A stretch of 64,000 nt of DNA from Streptomyces spinoverrucosus (GCF_015712165.1 NZ_JADPZX010000001.1:5468001-5532000); one strand, 5' to 3'. Positions 26,248-34,858 are shown, numbered from the stretch's first letter. Notes: a model not told the origin generated them from the letters alone. Translations and numbers: made by a program.

Positions 26248-27303
26248 ATGGCAAGCCACGGAGCGCGGGGCCGGAGCGGTGGCCGGCCCACCCTGGAGGA
26301 GGTCGCCGCGCGCGCCGGCGTGGGCCGGGGCACGGTCTCCCGGGTGATCAACGGCTCGCCCCGGGTCAGCGACGCGACGCGCGCGGCGGTGGAGGCGGCG
26401 GTCGCCGAGCTCGGCTACGTCCCGAACACGGCGGCCCGCGCCCTGGCCGCGAACCGCACCGACGCGATCGCCCTCGTCGTCCCCGAGCCGGAGACCCGGT
26501 TCTTCGCGGAACCGTACTTCTCGGACATGCTGCGAGGTGTCGGAGCCGCGCTGTCCGACACCGAGATGCAGCTGCTGCTGATCTTCGCGGGCAGCGACCG
26601 GGAGCGTCGGCGCCTCGCCCAGTATCTGGCGGCGCACCGGGTGGACGGTGTCCTGCTGGTCTCGGTGCACGCGGACGACCCGCTGCCGGATCTGCTGGCC
26701 CAGCTGGAGATCCCGGCGGTGATCAGCGGTCCGAGATCGGCGGAGGAGTCGCTGGCCTCGGTGGACTCGGACAACTACGGTGGCGCCCGCTCCGCCGTCG
26801 AACACCTGCTCGCTCGGGGGTGCCATCGCATAGCCCACATCACGGGCCGCCTCGACGTGTACGGCGCCCAGCGGCGCATCGACGGCTACCGCGACGCGCT
26901 GCGCGACGCCGGGCACGCGGTGGACGAACGGCTGATCGAGGCGGGTGACTTCACCGAGGAGGGCGGCGGGCGGGCGATGACGGAGCTGTTGGCCCGCTGT
27001 CCCGACCTGGACGCCGTCTTCGCGGCCTCGGACGTGACCGCGGCGGGCGCCCGCCAGGTCCTGCGCGAGGCGGGCCGTCGTATCCCCGAGGACGTGGCCC
27101 TGGTCGGCTACGACGACTCCGCGATCGCCCGCCACATGGACCCGCCGCTCACCAGCGTCCGTCAGCCGATCGAGGAGATGGGCCGCAGGATGATCGACCT
27201 GCTCCTCAGCGAGATCGCCGACCGACGCCCGGCGGTGTCCCGGGGGCTGGAGCGGCGGCAGGTGGTGCTGGCGACGGAGTTGGTGGAGCGGGCGTCGTCG
27301 TAG
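26248..27303 (+). CDS. cebR: LacI-family repressor of cellulose utilisation, CebR
   Basis: The 351-aa protein has a LacI-type HTH at residues 14-38 (TLEEVAARAGVGRGTVSRVIN), the hinge helix PNTAARALA, and a periplasmic-binding-protein-like effector domain (for example DNYGGARSAVEHLLARG, GYDDSAIARHMDPPLTSVRQP). By family knowledge it represses cebEFG and bglC until cellobiose or cellotriose binds. It is divergent from cebE. The stop codon is followed at once by a 40-bp tandem repeat. Confidence 0.95.
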   Translation: MASHGARGRSGGRPTLEEVAARAGVGRGTVSRVINGSPRVSDATRAAVEAAVAELGYVPNTAARALAANRTDAIALVVPEPETRFFAEPYFSDMLRGVGAALSDTEMQLLLIFAGSDRERRRLAQYLAAHRVDGVLLVSVHADDPLPDLLAQLEIPAVISGPRSAEESLASVDSDNYGGARSAVEHLLARGCHRIAHITGRLDVYGAQRRIDGYRDALRDAGHAVDERLIEAGDFTEEGGGRAMTELLARCPDLDAVFAASDVTAAGARQVLREAGRRIPEDVALVGYDDSAIARHMDPPLTSVRQPIEEMGRRMIDLLLSEIADRRPAVSRGLERRQVVLATELVERASS

Positions 27304-27305
27304 TG

Positions 27306-27575
27306 GTGGGCTGGGCTGGGCGTGTCGGGGGACGTCGTCACATGGCCTGGGTTGGGCTGGGCGTGTCGGGGGACGTCGTCACATGGCCTGGGTTGGGCTG
27401 GGCGTGTCGGGGGCGTTGTCGTGTGGCCTGGGTTGGGCCGGGTGTGTCGGGGGCGTTGTCGTGTGGCCTGCGTTGGGCCGGGTGAGTCAGGGGCGTCGTC
27501 ACATGGCCTGGGTTGCGCTGCGTGAGTCAAGGGCGTCGTTGTACGGCCCGGGTTGCGCCGGGTGAGTCAGGGGGC
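27306..27575. repeat. 40-41-bp tandem repeat, about 6.5 degenerate copies
   Basis: Units of the type gggttgggctgggcgtgtcg, gggg, cgtcgtcacatggcctg repeat with ends at 27349, 27390, 27430, 27470, 27510 and 27550. The period is 40-41 bp, with divergence increasing to the right. It directly follows the cebR stop and marks the left edge of the accessory region. Confidence 0.9.
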
Positions 27576-27633
27576 GTCATCCGGTCGGCCCGGTCGGGGC
27601 GCGGGCCCCTCGGGGCGTGCATAAGATCCGCGC

Positions 27634-27930
27634 GTGGCACACACCTTCGAGGAACTTCTGGCGAAACAGCGGGCCGCGGACGAGGCGCACACGAGGGTCC
27701 TGGAGCTACGGGACGCCTACGGTCCGCCGACCCAGGAGGGCGGCTGGAACGAGCCTCAGCGCGAGACGTACGAGACGGCCTGGCGGGCCTGGCGCGACCT
27801 CGACCGCGATCTGGGGCAGACGGTGACCGAGTACGCGAAGGCGGAGGGGACGACGCGTGCGGAGGTCGAGGCGGAACTGCGCAAGGTCCTGCCGGACCCG
27901 GAGACACGGTGGGGTACGACGGAGGGCTGA
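27634..27930 (+). CDS. Small conserved hypothetical protein
   Basis: This 98-aa, strongly charged protein starts at GTG 27634 (AHTFEELLAKQRAADEAHTR) and is predicted to be mostly helical (YETAWRAWRDLDRDLGQTV, RAEVEAELRKVLPD). No domain or membrane segment is recognised. There is no convincing ribosome binding site upstream. It converges with the dehydrogenase gene, stops only 3 bp apart. Confidence 0.6.
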   Translation: MAHTFEELLAKQRAADEAHTRVLELRDAYGPPTQEGGWNEPQRETYETAWRAWRDLDRDLGQTVTEYAKAEGTTRAEVEAELRKVLPDPETRWGTTEG

Positions 27931-27933
27931 CGC

Positions 27934-29091
27934 CTACTGGTCCCGGTGGTAGGCCTTGTTGGCGATGCGCCACCCGTCGTCGACGTGGACCAGCAGGAAG
28001 ACGTCGGTGAAGGTGTCGGCGCCGTGCCAGAGCATCATGGTCGCGGTCGCGACGGTGCCGTGGACGTCGACGGCGTCGATGCGGCGGGAGCGGGTCGACT
28101 CGTCCGGGGCCGGCCGCCCGTGGAACAGCGCGCAGTACTCGTCCAGGCCCCACGAGACGAATGCTCCGTCCCGGATGCCCTCGATGTGGGCGGTGGGCAG
28201 GAACGCGTCGCGGAAGTGTGCGGGATCGCCGGTGGCATGACCACGGATGTAGGCGCGCAGCGGTTCGAGCACGGCGTCATCCACGGCCGGGACCGTGGCG
28301 GCGACGGCGATGTCGTCCTCGGGGTCGGCGGGAGTGCCGGTCAGGACGGCCGCGCCGCCCAGCGGGGAGTTCGACGCGGCGGCCAGCAGCGTCAGGTCCT
28401 TGGCCAGCGCACCGATCGTGAACTCGGCCGGGGCGGCGGCCGACTGGCCGGCGAGGAAGGCTCGCTTGCGGGCCACGAGCCCGCCGAGTTGGCCGAGTTC
28501 GAGGACGTCCAGCACCTGGGCACGGGGCAGGCCAAGGGCGTCGGCCTGCCGCAGTGAGTCGCGCAGCGCGAGGACGGCGCCGGCGAGGCTGTCGTTGGCG
28601 ATCAGCTTCAGCGCGGCGGCGGTGGCGGCGTCGTCGACGCGCCGCACGGTGCCGAGCGTTTCCAGCACCGGTCGGACCCGGTCGAGCGCGTCCGGGTCGG
28701 CGGCGGCCAGGATCCGCAGGGCGCCACTCGCGGCGGCCGGCACGGAGCCGAGCACGGGCGCGTGGACGTATGACGGGCCGAGTTGCCGGGCCAGGCTCGC
28801 GGCCTCGGCCGGGGCGATGGTGCTGACGTTCAGGACGACGGTGTCCGTTCGCAGCGAGTCGCGGACGCGGTCGACGACCTGCCGGCAGGCCCGGCCGTCG
28901 TACAACGCCAGAAGCGCGAGGTCGGCCTTGGCCACGGCGTCGTTCGGGTCACCGACCGTCTCGACGGCGCCTGCCGAGTGCCCGGAGCGGGTCCAGCCGA
29001 CGACGTCCCAGCCGCGGTCGGCGAGTCGTGTCGCGATCGCGGCGCCCATGCGGCCCAGGCCCAGGACGGCGATCGTGTGCGGTGTGGTCAT
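27934..29091 (-). CDS. NAD(P)-dependent beta-hydroxyacid-type dehydrogenase fused to an NTF2-like domain
   Basis: The ATG at 29091 has GGAGG 8 bp upstream and gives 385 aa. Residues 1-160 are a Rossmann domain (IAVLGLGRMGAAIATRLADRGW, glycine-rich GxGxMG) of the 6-phosphogluconate/3-hydroxyisobutyrate dehydrogenase family, and 165-255 are the helical C-terminal domain including KLIANDSLAGAVLALRDSL with the usual catalytic Lys. From about 260 a second domain resembles SnoaL/NTF2-like proteins (LRAYIRGHATGDPAHFRDAF, FVSWGLDEYCALFHG, VHVDDGWRIANKAYHR). The fusion is unusual. A LysR regulator is divergent and probably controls it. Confidence 0.82.
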   Translation of the reverse strand: MTTPHTIAVLGLGRMGAAIATRLADRGWDVVGWTRSGHSAGAVETVGDPNDAVAKADLALLALYDGRACRQVVDRVRDSLRTDTVVLNVSTIAPAEAASLARQLGPSYVHAPVLGSVPAAASGALRILAAADPDALDRVRPVLETLGTVRRVDDAATAAALKLIANDSLAGAVLALRDSLRQADALGLPRAQVLDVLELGQLGGLVARKRAFLAGQSAAAPAEFTIGALAKDLTLLAAASNSPLGGAAVLTGTPADPEDDIAVAATVPAVDDAVLEPLRAYIRGHATGDPAHFRDAFLPTAHIEGIRDGAFVSWGLDEYCALFHGRPAPDESTRSRRIDAVDVHGTVATATMMLWHGADTFTDVFLLVHVDDGWRIANKAYHRDQ

Positions 29092-29186
29092 ACGTCCGAG
29101 CCTCCGGGATCGCCATGCCTGCGACAAGCGCAGGTCTGGCAGGACAGCCATGCGGACGACGCATACCGCCTCGGCATACTTGCGCC

Positions 29187-30092
29187 ATGGACCTGACCGC
29201 GTGGCGCACGTTCGTGACGGTGTGTCGGCTGGGGTCGCTGTCGGCGGCGGCCACCGAACTCGGCTACACGCAGTCGGCCGTCTCCCGGCAGATCGCCGGG
29301 CTGGAGCGCAGGCTCGGGGTACCGCTGGTGCGGCGGCATGTGCGCGGGGTGCGTCCGACGCCTGCCGGGGAGGTGTTCCGTCATCACGCGCTGGTCGCCC
29401 TCAACGAGGCCGACCGTGCCGTGCGTGCAGTACGGGAGGGGTGGGGCGAGGCGCTCAGTCGACCACTGACGGTCGGTGCGACGCCGTCTCTGGCCGCTGG
29501 GATCGTGCCCGCCGCGATCCGCCGCCTGCTGGAGACGGCCGGCGCCCTGCGGTGGAGCCTGTCGCCCGGGCTGAGCGGACAACTGTACGAGCGCGTGATC
29601 GCCGGCGATCTCGACGTCGCCGTGGTCACCGACGCGCCACCAGGTCTACGCCATGACCCGCGTGTCGAACGGCAGTTCCTGGCGATGGACGAGATGGTCG
29701 TCGTACTGCCCGCCGATCACCCGCGAGCCGGGCACGGCCCGGTGCACATCCGGGCACTGGCCGACGAGACCTGGGTCGAGGACAACGACGGCTCGGCGGC
29801 ACTGCTGCGCCAGCACGCCGCCCGCGCCGGAGTCACCGCCCGCATCGACCTCACCGCCGCCGATCTGCCGGGCAAGACGGCCCTGGTCGCAACCGGCCAC
29901 GCCATCGCGCTGATACCCGGCGTGCTGACCGGCGCGCTGCGAACCGACGTCACCACGGTGGCCCTCGTCGACCCCCCGACCCGCGGCATCTACACGATCA
30001 CACCTCGCCGCGACCCCCACCCATCCGCCGCGCTCCTGCACGACCACCTCGCGACAGCCTTCGGCTCGGACGATCCCGGGCAAGGACCGTGA
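29187..30092 (+). CDS. LysR-family transcriptional regulator
   Basis: The 301-aa protein has an N-terminal winged HTH (LTAWRTFVTVCRLGSLSAAATELGYTQSAVSRQIAGLE) and a type-2 periplasmic-binding-like effector domain (LTVGATPSLAAGIVP to the C-terminus). The start is ATG 29187. It sits 95 bp from the divergent dehydrogenase/NTF2 fusion gene, the classical arrangement in which a LysR protein controls its neighbour. The inducer is unknown. Confidence 0.9.
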   Translation: MDLTAWRTFVTVCRLGSLSAAATELGYTQSAVSRQIAGLERRLGVPLVRRHVRGVRPTPAGEVFRHHALVALNEADRAVRAVREGWGEALSRPLTVGATPSLAAGIVPAAIRRLLETAGALRWSLSPGLSGQLYERVIAGDLDVAVVTDAPPGLRHDPRVERQFLAMDEMVVVLPADHPRAGHGPVHIRALADETWVEDNDGSAALLRQHAARAGVTARIDLTAADLPGKTALVATGHAIALIPGVLTGALRTDVTTVALVDPPTRGIYTITPRRDPHPSAALLHDHLATAFGSDDPGQGP

Positions 30093-30245
30093 AGTCGACC
30101 GCACCGAAGACCGTACGGGCGTTGTGACGGGGCCCTTCAGGGCCGCAAGTGTGCCCCAGGTCTGCCCCCGCGGAACCTGGAACGTGGCCGTCCTCCGTGC
30201 GAGCGTGGGGCGGTTGGTTCGCCTGTGATTGCCGGAGGAACACGC

Positions 30246-31688
30246 ATGAGACTGGCCCGGGACGAGAACACCACGACGGGGAAAGAGCGGGCACCTCAGC
30301 GTCGGCGAGAGACTGCCGCATCCGCCGGAACGGCCGTGCAGCGGATGCCCGCTTTGCAGAGCCGTTTCGGGAACAACGCCGTTGTCCAGATGCTGCGGCG
30401 GGCCGGGCACCCGGGAGCGCAGGACCAGCATCAGCACGGTCCTGGATGCGGGCACCAGTCGCAGGAATCTCCCGTACAGCGCTCCTCGGACGACGTCACC
30501 GTGGCGCGCGCCGAGGAGGAGGACGAGCATGTCCGCGGCAGGGTGCAGGACACCAGCCCGGAAGGGCAGAGCGCCCTGCTGGCCGCCGCCATGAAATCGC
30601 CGAGCGAGTCGTTGCCCTCGTCGGTCGTGGCGAAGGCCGGGGCGTTCTATCAGAACGACGCGCTCTCCTCCACCCGTGTCCACCGTGGCGCGGTGGCCCA
30701 ACGCGCCACGGCGGCGATGGGGGCCCAGGCCATGACCGTCGGCAACCACATCTTCCTCTCTGCCGGGACCGCGGGCGAGAAGCTGATCGGCCACGAGCTC
30801 AGCCACGTCGACAAGAACCTCAAAGGCCTGCCCGAGACGGGCCACAGCAACGGCGCCGGAGTCACCGTCACCGACCCGAAGCAGGACTCCGAACGGGCAG
30901 CCGAGCAGGACGGCAACGCCTACGCCGCGGGTAAGCCGACCGCCCCCTCCGTCGTCGCCCCGCGCAAAGCGGCGAACGGCTCGCACGACCCCGTCCAGCG
31001 GATGATGGAGGAGGGGGAGCAGTCGGAGGAGGCCCAGGACGGGAGGCGGATCGCCCTGCAGGATCAAGCTCCGGATCTCAGCGCCGAAGACCACATCGCG
31101 GCGCTGCCCGAAGACAGCGAACAGGAAGTCGTTCTGAAGCGCGGTGTGACGCCCACGCAGCGGATGCATCTGCAGAAGGAGATAATTCGCGGCTCCTTCG
31201 TCAGTTTCCCGAAGATACTCCAGAAGCCCGACGAGAACACTACAAGGCCCGATCCTGAGCACGTCCAGGGATATGTGAGTCAGCATCGCGACGATGAGAT
31301 CGCGAAACTGATCGAGTTCTCCACAGATCCTGGAATAGCCACCAAATTCGCGTCGGAATCCCGTTATGGGTACGTGCTCACCATCCGGATCAAGAGAAAG
31401 TATCTGGCGAAGGGTTCTTCTGGCTCCGAGCGCGGCTGGATCGCGAAGCAGGATGCGCCCTACGACATCGTCGCGGTTGAGCGAAAAGAATCGATGAAGG
31501 AAGAGCTCGTCCCGCTGACCGAGAACGAGTTGCGTGACGTGATCAAGAACGAGGAAATGGCCGAGTATCTACTCAAGGTCCAGGACCCGGCCGCGATGGC
31601 GTCCCATCTGAGTCAATTCCAGGGGCCGGCGAAGATGGAGGAGGTCAAGAAGATTACTGGGTACAGGAAGGCGGTGTTCCCGGACTGA
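30246..31688 (+). CDS. DUF4157 protein with toxin-like C-terminal domain (candidate eCIS/polymorphic effector)
   Basis: The ATG at 30246 has GGAGG 7 bp upstream and gives 480 aa. After a basic N-terminus with repeated MPALQSRFGNNAVVQ-type peptides, residues about 110-200 are a DUF4157 domain: SSVVAKAGAFYQNDALSSTR, then IGHELSHVDK, which is an HExxH metal-binding motif. A spacer leads to a C-terminal domain (about 300-450) with an EFSTDPGIATKFASESRYG segment, YVLTIRIKRKYL, then SERGWIAKQDAPYDIVAVE. This order resembles ADP-ribosyltransferase-fold or DUF4765-type toxin domains; that is my inference. The C-terminal third has visibly more A/T codons than its neighbours. No signal peptide and no immunity gene next door are seen. 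Confidence 0.75.
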   Translation: MRLARDENTTTGKERAPQRRRETAASAGTAVQRMPALQSRFGNNAVVQMLRRAGHPGAQDQHQHGPGCGHQSQESPVQRSSDDVTVARAEEEDEHVRGRVQDTSPEGQSALLAAAMKSPSESLPSSVVAKAGAFYQNDALSSTRVHRGAVAQRATAAMGAQAMTVGNHIFLSAGTAGEKLIGHELSHVDKNLKGLPETGHSNGAGVTVTDPKQDSERAAEQDGNAYAAGKPTAPSVVAPRKAANGSHDPVQRMMEEGEQSEEAQDGRRIALQDQAPDLSAEDHIAALPEDSEQEVVLKRGVTPTQRMHLQKEIIRGSFVSFPKILQKPDENTTRPDPEHVQGYVSQHRDDEIAKLIEFSTDPGIATKFASESRYGYVLTIRIKRKYLAKGSSGSERGWIAKQDAPYDIVAVERKESMKEELVPLTENELRDVIKNEEMAEYLLKVQDPAAMASHLSQFQGPAKMEEVKKITGYRKAVFPD

Positions 31689-31744
31689 GACGTCATCGCA
31701 TTTGGTGAGTCTGCGATAGCAGATGCTGTGTCGCCCGTTTCCCG

Positions 31745-32614
31745 TCACATCTTCCGCGTGCACACGAAACCGAGGGAGGCCAGCCCCTCGGCGCGGCACA
31801 GACGGTCCGAGGCGCCGCCGACCTGCGTCTGGAGGAGCTGGTAGTCGGCGCCGTGGGACTGGCCCCAGTGCATGGCTGCGCGCCACAGCAGGCGCCCCAG
31901 ACCGTTGCCACGGGCCTCGGGCAGGACCGCGAAGTACTGCGGCATGAGCTGGCGGTAGCCGACCGCGTCAGGGCGGATCTCCATGGGCCCGATGGCCCCG
32001 ACGATGCGTCCGTCGACGACGGCGGTGAGGACGGGGCCGGTGCCTTCTGCCTGCATCTGGGTGTACAGGAAGAGCAAGCCGTCAGCGGCCATGGCCCTGG
32101 CATACGAATCGAAGGTCTCCCGTACTTCGTCCGGCCACTCGGTGAATGCACGCACGGGCCCGCCGGGGTTCTCGCAGGGGCGGGTGGTGAAGTCCTGGAG
32201 CTGGATTCTGACCCCGTCGGCGGGCCTGGCTTCGGGACCGAAGGGGCGTACGACGCGGGCACCTGCCACGCCGTGCTCCGCAGCGAGCTTTGCGGCGAGC
32301 TCGGCGGCCTGGTCGACGATGTCGGTCTGGTGGCCGTAGGCGAAAACCTTGGTGGCGCCCCGGCCGCGAGTCGACAGAGTCGGGATCAGGGTGCGATCGG
32401 GCTGGTGGACGATGCCGTCGGCGAGCACGGTCTCGTCCTTCTCACTGCCCCACCGGCGGTCCTTGTCGTAGTGGAGAAAGAAGCGGCCCATGGCCGCCGC
32501 GGCGCGGATGTCCTCGAAGAGGTCGACGGTGAGCGCGTGGGGGTGGACGGGACCGAGGGTAGGCACGATCGGTGCGGTGAGCACCGGGCGCAGCCAGTCC
32601 CAGCGGAAGAACAT
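31745..32614 (-). CDS. GNAT N-acetyltransferase with N-terminal extension
   Basis: The 289-aa protein ends with a GNAT fold (about residues 150-285): VDGRIVGAIGPMEIRP, the acetyl-CoA loop VLPEARGNGLGRLLWRAAM, and a final LASLGFVCTRKM. The first 140 residues (MFFRWDWLRPVLTAPIVPTL onward) are an unassigned domain. It is the last gene of a leftward operon, 88 bp after the putative precursor peptide gene, so it may acylate the modified peptide or give self-protection; that role is inferred from position only. Confidence 0.8.
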   Translation of the reverse strand: MFFRWDWLRPVLTAPIVPTLGPVHPHALTVDLFEDIRAAAAMGRFFLHYDKDRRWGSEKDETVLADGIVHQPDRTLIPTLSTRGRGATKVFAYGHQTDIVDQAAELAAKLAAEHGVAGARVVRPFGPEARPADGVRIQLQDFTTRPCENPGGPVRAFTEWPDEVRETFDSYARAMAADGLLFLYTQMQAEGTGPVLTAVVDGRIVGAIGPMEIRPDAVGYRQLMPQYFAVLPEARGNGLGRLLWRAAMHWGQSHGADYQLLQTQVGGASDRLCRAEGLASLGFVCTRKM

Positions 32615-32702
32615 GGTGGCACCTTAGTGGTTCTGGGGGGCACGCCTCTGGACCTGACGATCCCGCCAGGTCCAGAGGGTTCAGCTGGTGCGCTGCGGAC
32701 AC

Positions 32703-32870
32703 CTAGTGGGGGTTGTCGTCACCGGCGTCGCAGGAGCACTCGGCGCTCTCCACAATCTCGTCCAGGTCGGCGACGGCAGTGATGGAGGCGGCGGCCACAG
32801 GCGGGGCCGCGCGACGGGCGCTTGCGGGCGGGCCGGACAGGATCTCTACGGATACGGGTCGTGGTGTCAT
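32703..32870 (-). CDS. Putative RiPP precursor peptide
   Basis: This 55-aa ORF starts at ATG 32870, whose ATGA overlaps the radical SAM stop, so the two are translationally coupled. The leader region begins MTPRPVSVEILSGPP and is Ala-rich; the C-terminus is acidic with two closely spaced cysteines and a distinctive tail (ESAECSCDAGDDNPH). Size, position and Cys/Asp/Asn-rich end fit a peptide substrate for the radical SAM/SPASM enzyme, perhaps forming Cys thioether links. I do not recognise the family. Confidence 0.65.
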   Translation of the reverse strand: MTPRPVSVEILSGPPASARRAAPPVAAASITAVADLDEIVESAECSCDAGDDNPH

Positions 32871-33994
32871 GTGACGGTCTCCTTCGTGTCTCCGTGCTGG
32901 CAGTAGCTGTGCAGCGGCGCCTTGGCCTGCTGGTAATGCTTGGCCAGGGGGCGGCAGACTCGGCATGTGCCGGACAGGGCGCAGCCCTCGCACCCACCGG
33001 TGCGAAGCATCAGGTGGTCGGCGATCGAGCCGAGCCGCAGCAGTCCGTCCACGCCCTCAGCCATGAGGTCGATCTGGTCGTCGCGGCCGACCTTGCAGAT
33101 CGACACCAGGCCGTGAGGATCGGCGTGGAAGAACGTGTGGCCTGCGTTGCACCCGGCGAAGGGCTTGCGCCGGCGCAGGTGGGCGGCGGACTGGGCAAGC
33201 AGCGGCTCGCCGCCGCCGCTGATCGTTGGGGTCATGTTCGTGTAGGCGTGATGCTCAATGCCCCACCTCTCTGCGAGGGCGCGCATCTCGTCGGACTCGC
33301 CGGCGTTGGCTTCGGTGACCACAAGGTTGAGGCGCAGCGGCAGGCCGGCCTCGCGGGCGGCGGCCATGCCACGCTGAAACGCCTTCCAGGAGCCGCGGCG
33401 CCGGGTCACCTTCTCGTAGCTGGCCTGGCTGGCGCCGTACAGGCTAATGACGAGCCGGTAGGGCGGGCAGTCACGGAAGAGGCGCAGCAAATCGGGGCGC
33501 CACAGCAGGGAGCCGTTCGTGGAGATCGTGAGCATCATCCCGGCGAGCCACGCGTACCGGTAGGCGCCCTCGAAGTCGCGGTCCATGGTGGGTTCGCCGC
33601 CTGTGATCTGGAGCCAGAGGACCCCGGCCTCGCGCACGACGTCCAGGAGCCGGACCTTGTCCTCCCAGCCGAGACCGGCGACAGGCCGCTCACCGAGATA
33701 GCAGTGCGGGCAGCCGTAATTGCATCCGAGGTTGATCTCCCAGGAGGCCCGGCAGTAGCCGTACGACGACGGCTCACGGACCAAGAGCGTGCCTTCCATG
33801 GGGCGCCCGGCGACGTCGAGCCCCCACATGCCGGCGGCCGTGTCGGCCACCCAGTGGGGAACGGTCTGCCCGGCGGCTGCGGCGGCTCGGAGCCGCTCGT
33901 AGTGGGCGGCCGGGATTCGCGTACCCGACCGGGCGCCGGGGCGCAGCAGCAGGTGCCCGTCGAGGAACGGGCTGGCGATCAGCTTGTGTGGCAC
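32867..33994 (-). CDS. Radical SAM/SPASM peptide-modifying enzyme
   Basis: The GTG at 33994 has GGAG about 8 bp upstream and gives 375 aa. The radical SAM Fe-S motif is CNYGCPHC (CxxxCxxC) at about residue 90-100, followed by LQITGGEPTMDRDFEG (GGEP SAM-binding motif). The C-terminal region has a SPASM-like Cys set: AGCNAGHTFFH, VSICKVGR, GGCEGCALSGTCRVC and SYCQHG, which should bind auxiliary Fe-S clusters. The first 80 residues form a separate N-terminal part (LIASPFLDGHLLLRPGARSG). Enzymes of this layout modify ribosomal peptides; the overlapping downstream peptide gene is the likely substrate. Confidence 0.88.
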   Translation of the reverse strand: MPHKLIASPFLDGHLLLRPGARSGTRIPAAHYERLRAAAAAGQTVPHWVADTAAGMWGLDVAGRPMEGTLLVREPSSYGYCRASWEINLGCNYGCPHCYLGERPVAGLGWEDKVRLLDVVREAGVLWLQITGGEPTMDRDFEGAYRYAWLAGMMLTISTNGSLLWRPDLLRLFRDCPPYRLVISLYGASQASYEKVTRRRGSWKAFQRGMAAAREAGLPLRLNLVVTEANAGESDEMRALAERWGIEHHAYTNMTPTISGGGEPLLAQSAAHLRRRKPFAGCNAGHTFFHADPHGLVSICKVGRDDQIDLMAEGVDGLLRLGSIADHLMLRTGGCEGCALSGTCRVCRPLAKHYQQAKAPLHSYCQHGDTKETVT

Positions 33995-34173
33995 GACGTC
34001 TTCTCCTCTCCCGTGCGGAGGGCGGTGCAGTAGATCTCGCCCATCCCGTTGCATGTGTCGCAGCTCTTGCCGGTGCGAGGATTGGCGCCGCCGCCGTGGC
34101 AGTCCGGACATGCGTCAGCACGCGCGGGTGGTAAGGGGCGCCTGGTCGTGCGCGGGGAAGTGGATGTCAACAC
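33979..34173 (-). CDS. Small DnaJ-type zinc-ribbon protein
   Basis: The GTG at 34173 has AAGGAG 5-6 bp upstream. The 64-aa product carries two CxxCxGxG-like repeats (ACPDCHGGG and SCDTCNGMG) plus a later EIYC and a Cys near the end, so it should bind zinc like the DnaJ cysteine-rich domain. Its last 16 bp overlap the start of the radical SAM gene, placing it in the same operon. It could act as a small chaperone or metal-binding accessory protein; no direct evidence. Confidence 0.65.
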   Translation of the reverse strand: MLTSTSPRTTRRPLPPARADACPDCHGGGANPRTGKSCDTCNGMGEIYCTALRTGEEKTSCHTS

Positions 34174-34311
34174 AGGGACTCCTTCGTCCAGGTGTTCCAG
34201 TGGACTCGGGGCGGAAGTTCGGTGGCCCCGTCCCGCCGGAGGCTTACGTTCCTCCGACGGGACGGCCGTCTCTGGTTGCGACCCCGACCCGGTGGTCGCC
34301 GCGGGGGTGCG

Positions 34312-34563
34312 TCAGGACGGCGTCCGCGCCGGCACCAGGGCGAGGACGGGAGCGGTCACGGCTGCCACGTACACGAGCAGGCCGAGGATGACGGTCACGG
34401 GGCGCCGGTCCAGGGGTGGCAGGCACAGCCGCACCGGTGCTGGAGCAGGACCCCTGTGGCGTGCGGTAGCTCGGCCAACGGCGCCGGCGCGTCCGCCGCG
34501 GGACGCGTGGTCGTCTTTATGCGGTCCCGCTTCGCAGCTTTTCGTGGTGGTCGCACAGGGCAC
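34312..34563 (-). CDS. Possible small single-pass membrane protein
   Basis: This 83-aa frame starts with GTG at 34563 inside the end of the DUF6415 gene and has one strong hydrophobic helix near its C-terminus (VTVILGLLVYVAAVTAPVLAL). No clear ribosome binding site is visible and the N-terminal half has low-complexity composition. A shorter start just before the helix is possible. It fills the gap between the DUF6415 gene and the zinc-ribbon gene. Confidence 0.35.
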   Translation of the reverse strand: MPCATTTKSCEAGPHKDDHASRGGRAGAVGRATARHRGPAPAPVRLCLPPLDRRPVTVILGLLVYVAAVTAPVLALVPARTPS

Positions 34564-34858
34564 TGACCGAGCGGGCGAGCATTTGTACGACCGCGTAGCG
34601 GACGTAGAGGGTGCTCCCCGGTCCCAGTCGGAGCCGCATGCGCGCCTCCCCGGCCACGGTCAGAGCAACCTCGCGTCGGATGTCTCCCCTGGGAAGGCGG
34701 CTAGCCGCCCGCTCGACCTCGGGGCCGAGCAACTGGATGTGCCCGCGCAGCTGGAGCCGCAGCGCCTCCAGTGCCTCGTCGGACAGCGGCGCGGCTCCCC
34801 GCGCGAGCACCCGCTGGGCCGTAACGCGCATGTTCGTAAGGTCGGTGGTCACTGTCAC
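34517..34858 (-). CDS. DUF6415-like protein
   Basis: The 113-aa product resembles the DUF6415 family, often labelled a natural-product biosynthesis protein in Streptomyces genomes: RGHIQLLGPEVERAASRLPRGD, then VRYAVVQMLARSVSALCDHHEKL. It is helical and soluble. Its GTG start overlaps the upstream 74-aa gene stop as GTGA, so these small genes form one operon leading to the radical SAM gene. The biochemical role is unknown. Confidence 0.6.
   Translation of the reverse strand: MTVTTDLTNMRVTAQRVLARGAAPLSDEALEALRLQLRGHIQLLGPEVERAASRLPRGDIRREVALTVAGEARMRLRLGPGSTLYVRYAVVQMLARSVSALCDHHEKLRSGTA

Noticed and set aside
27306..27575. CRISPR array or repeat-peptide gene
   Set aside because: The 40-bp units are head-to-tail without spacers and diverge gradually; frames through it are not supported by a start site or by conserved codon use.
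30246..31688. Complete contractile injection system locus
   Set aside because: Only the DUF4157 protein is present; no sheath, tube, baseplate or AAA+ gene is found in the flanks.
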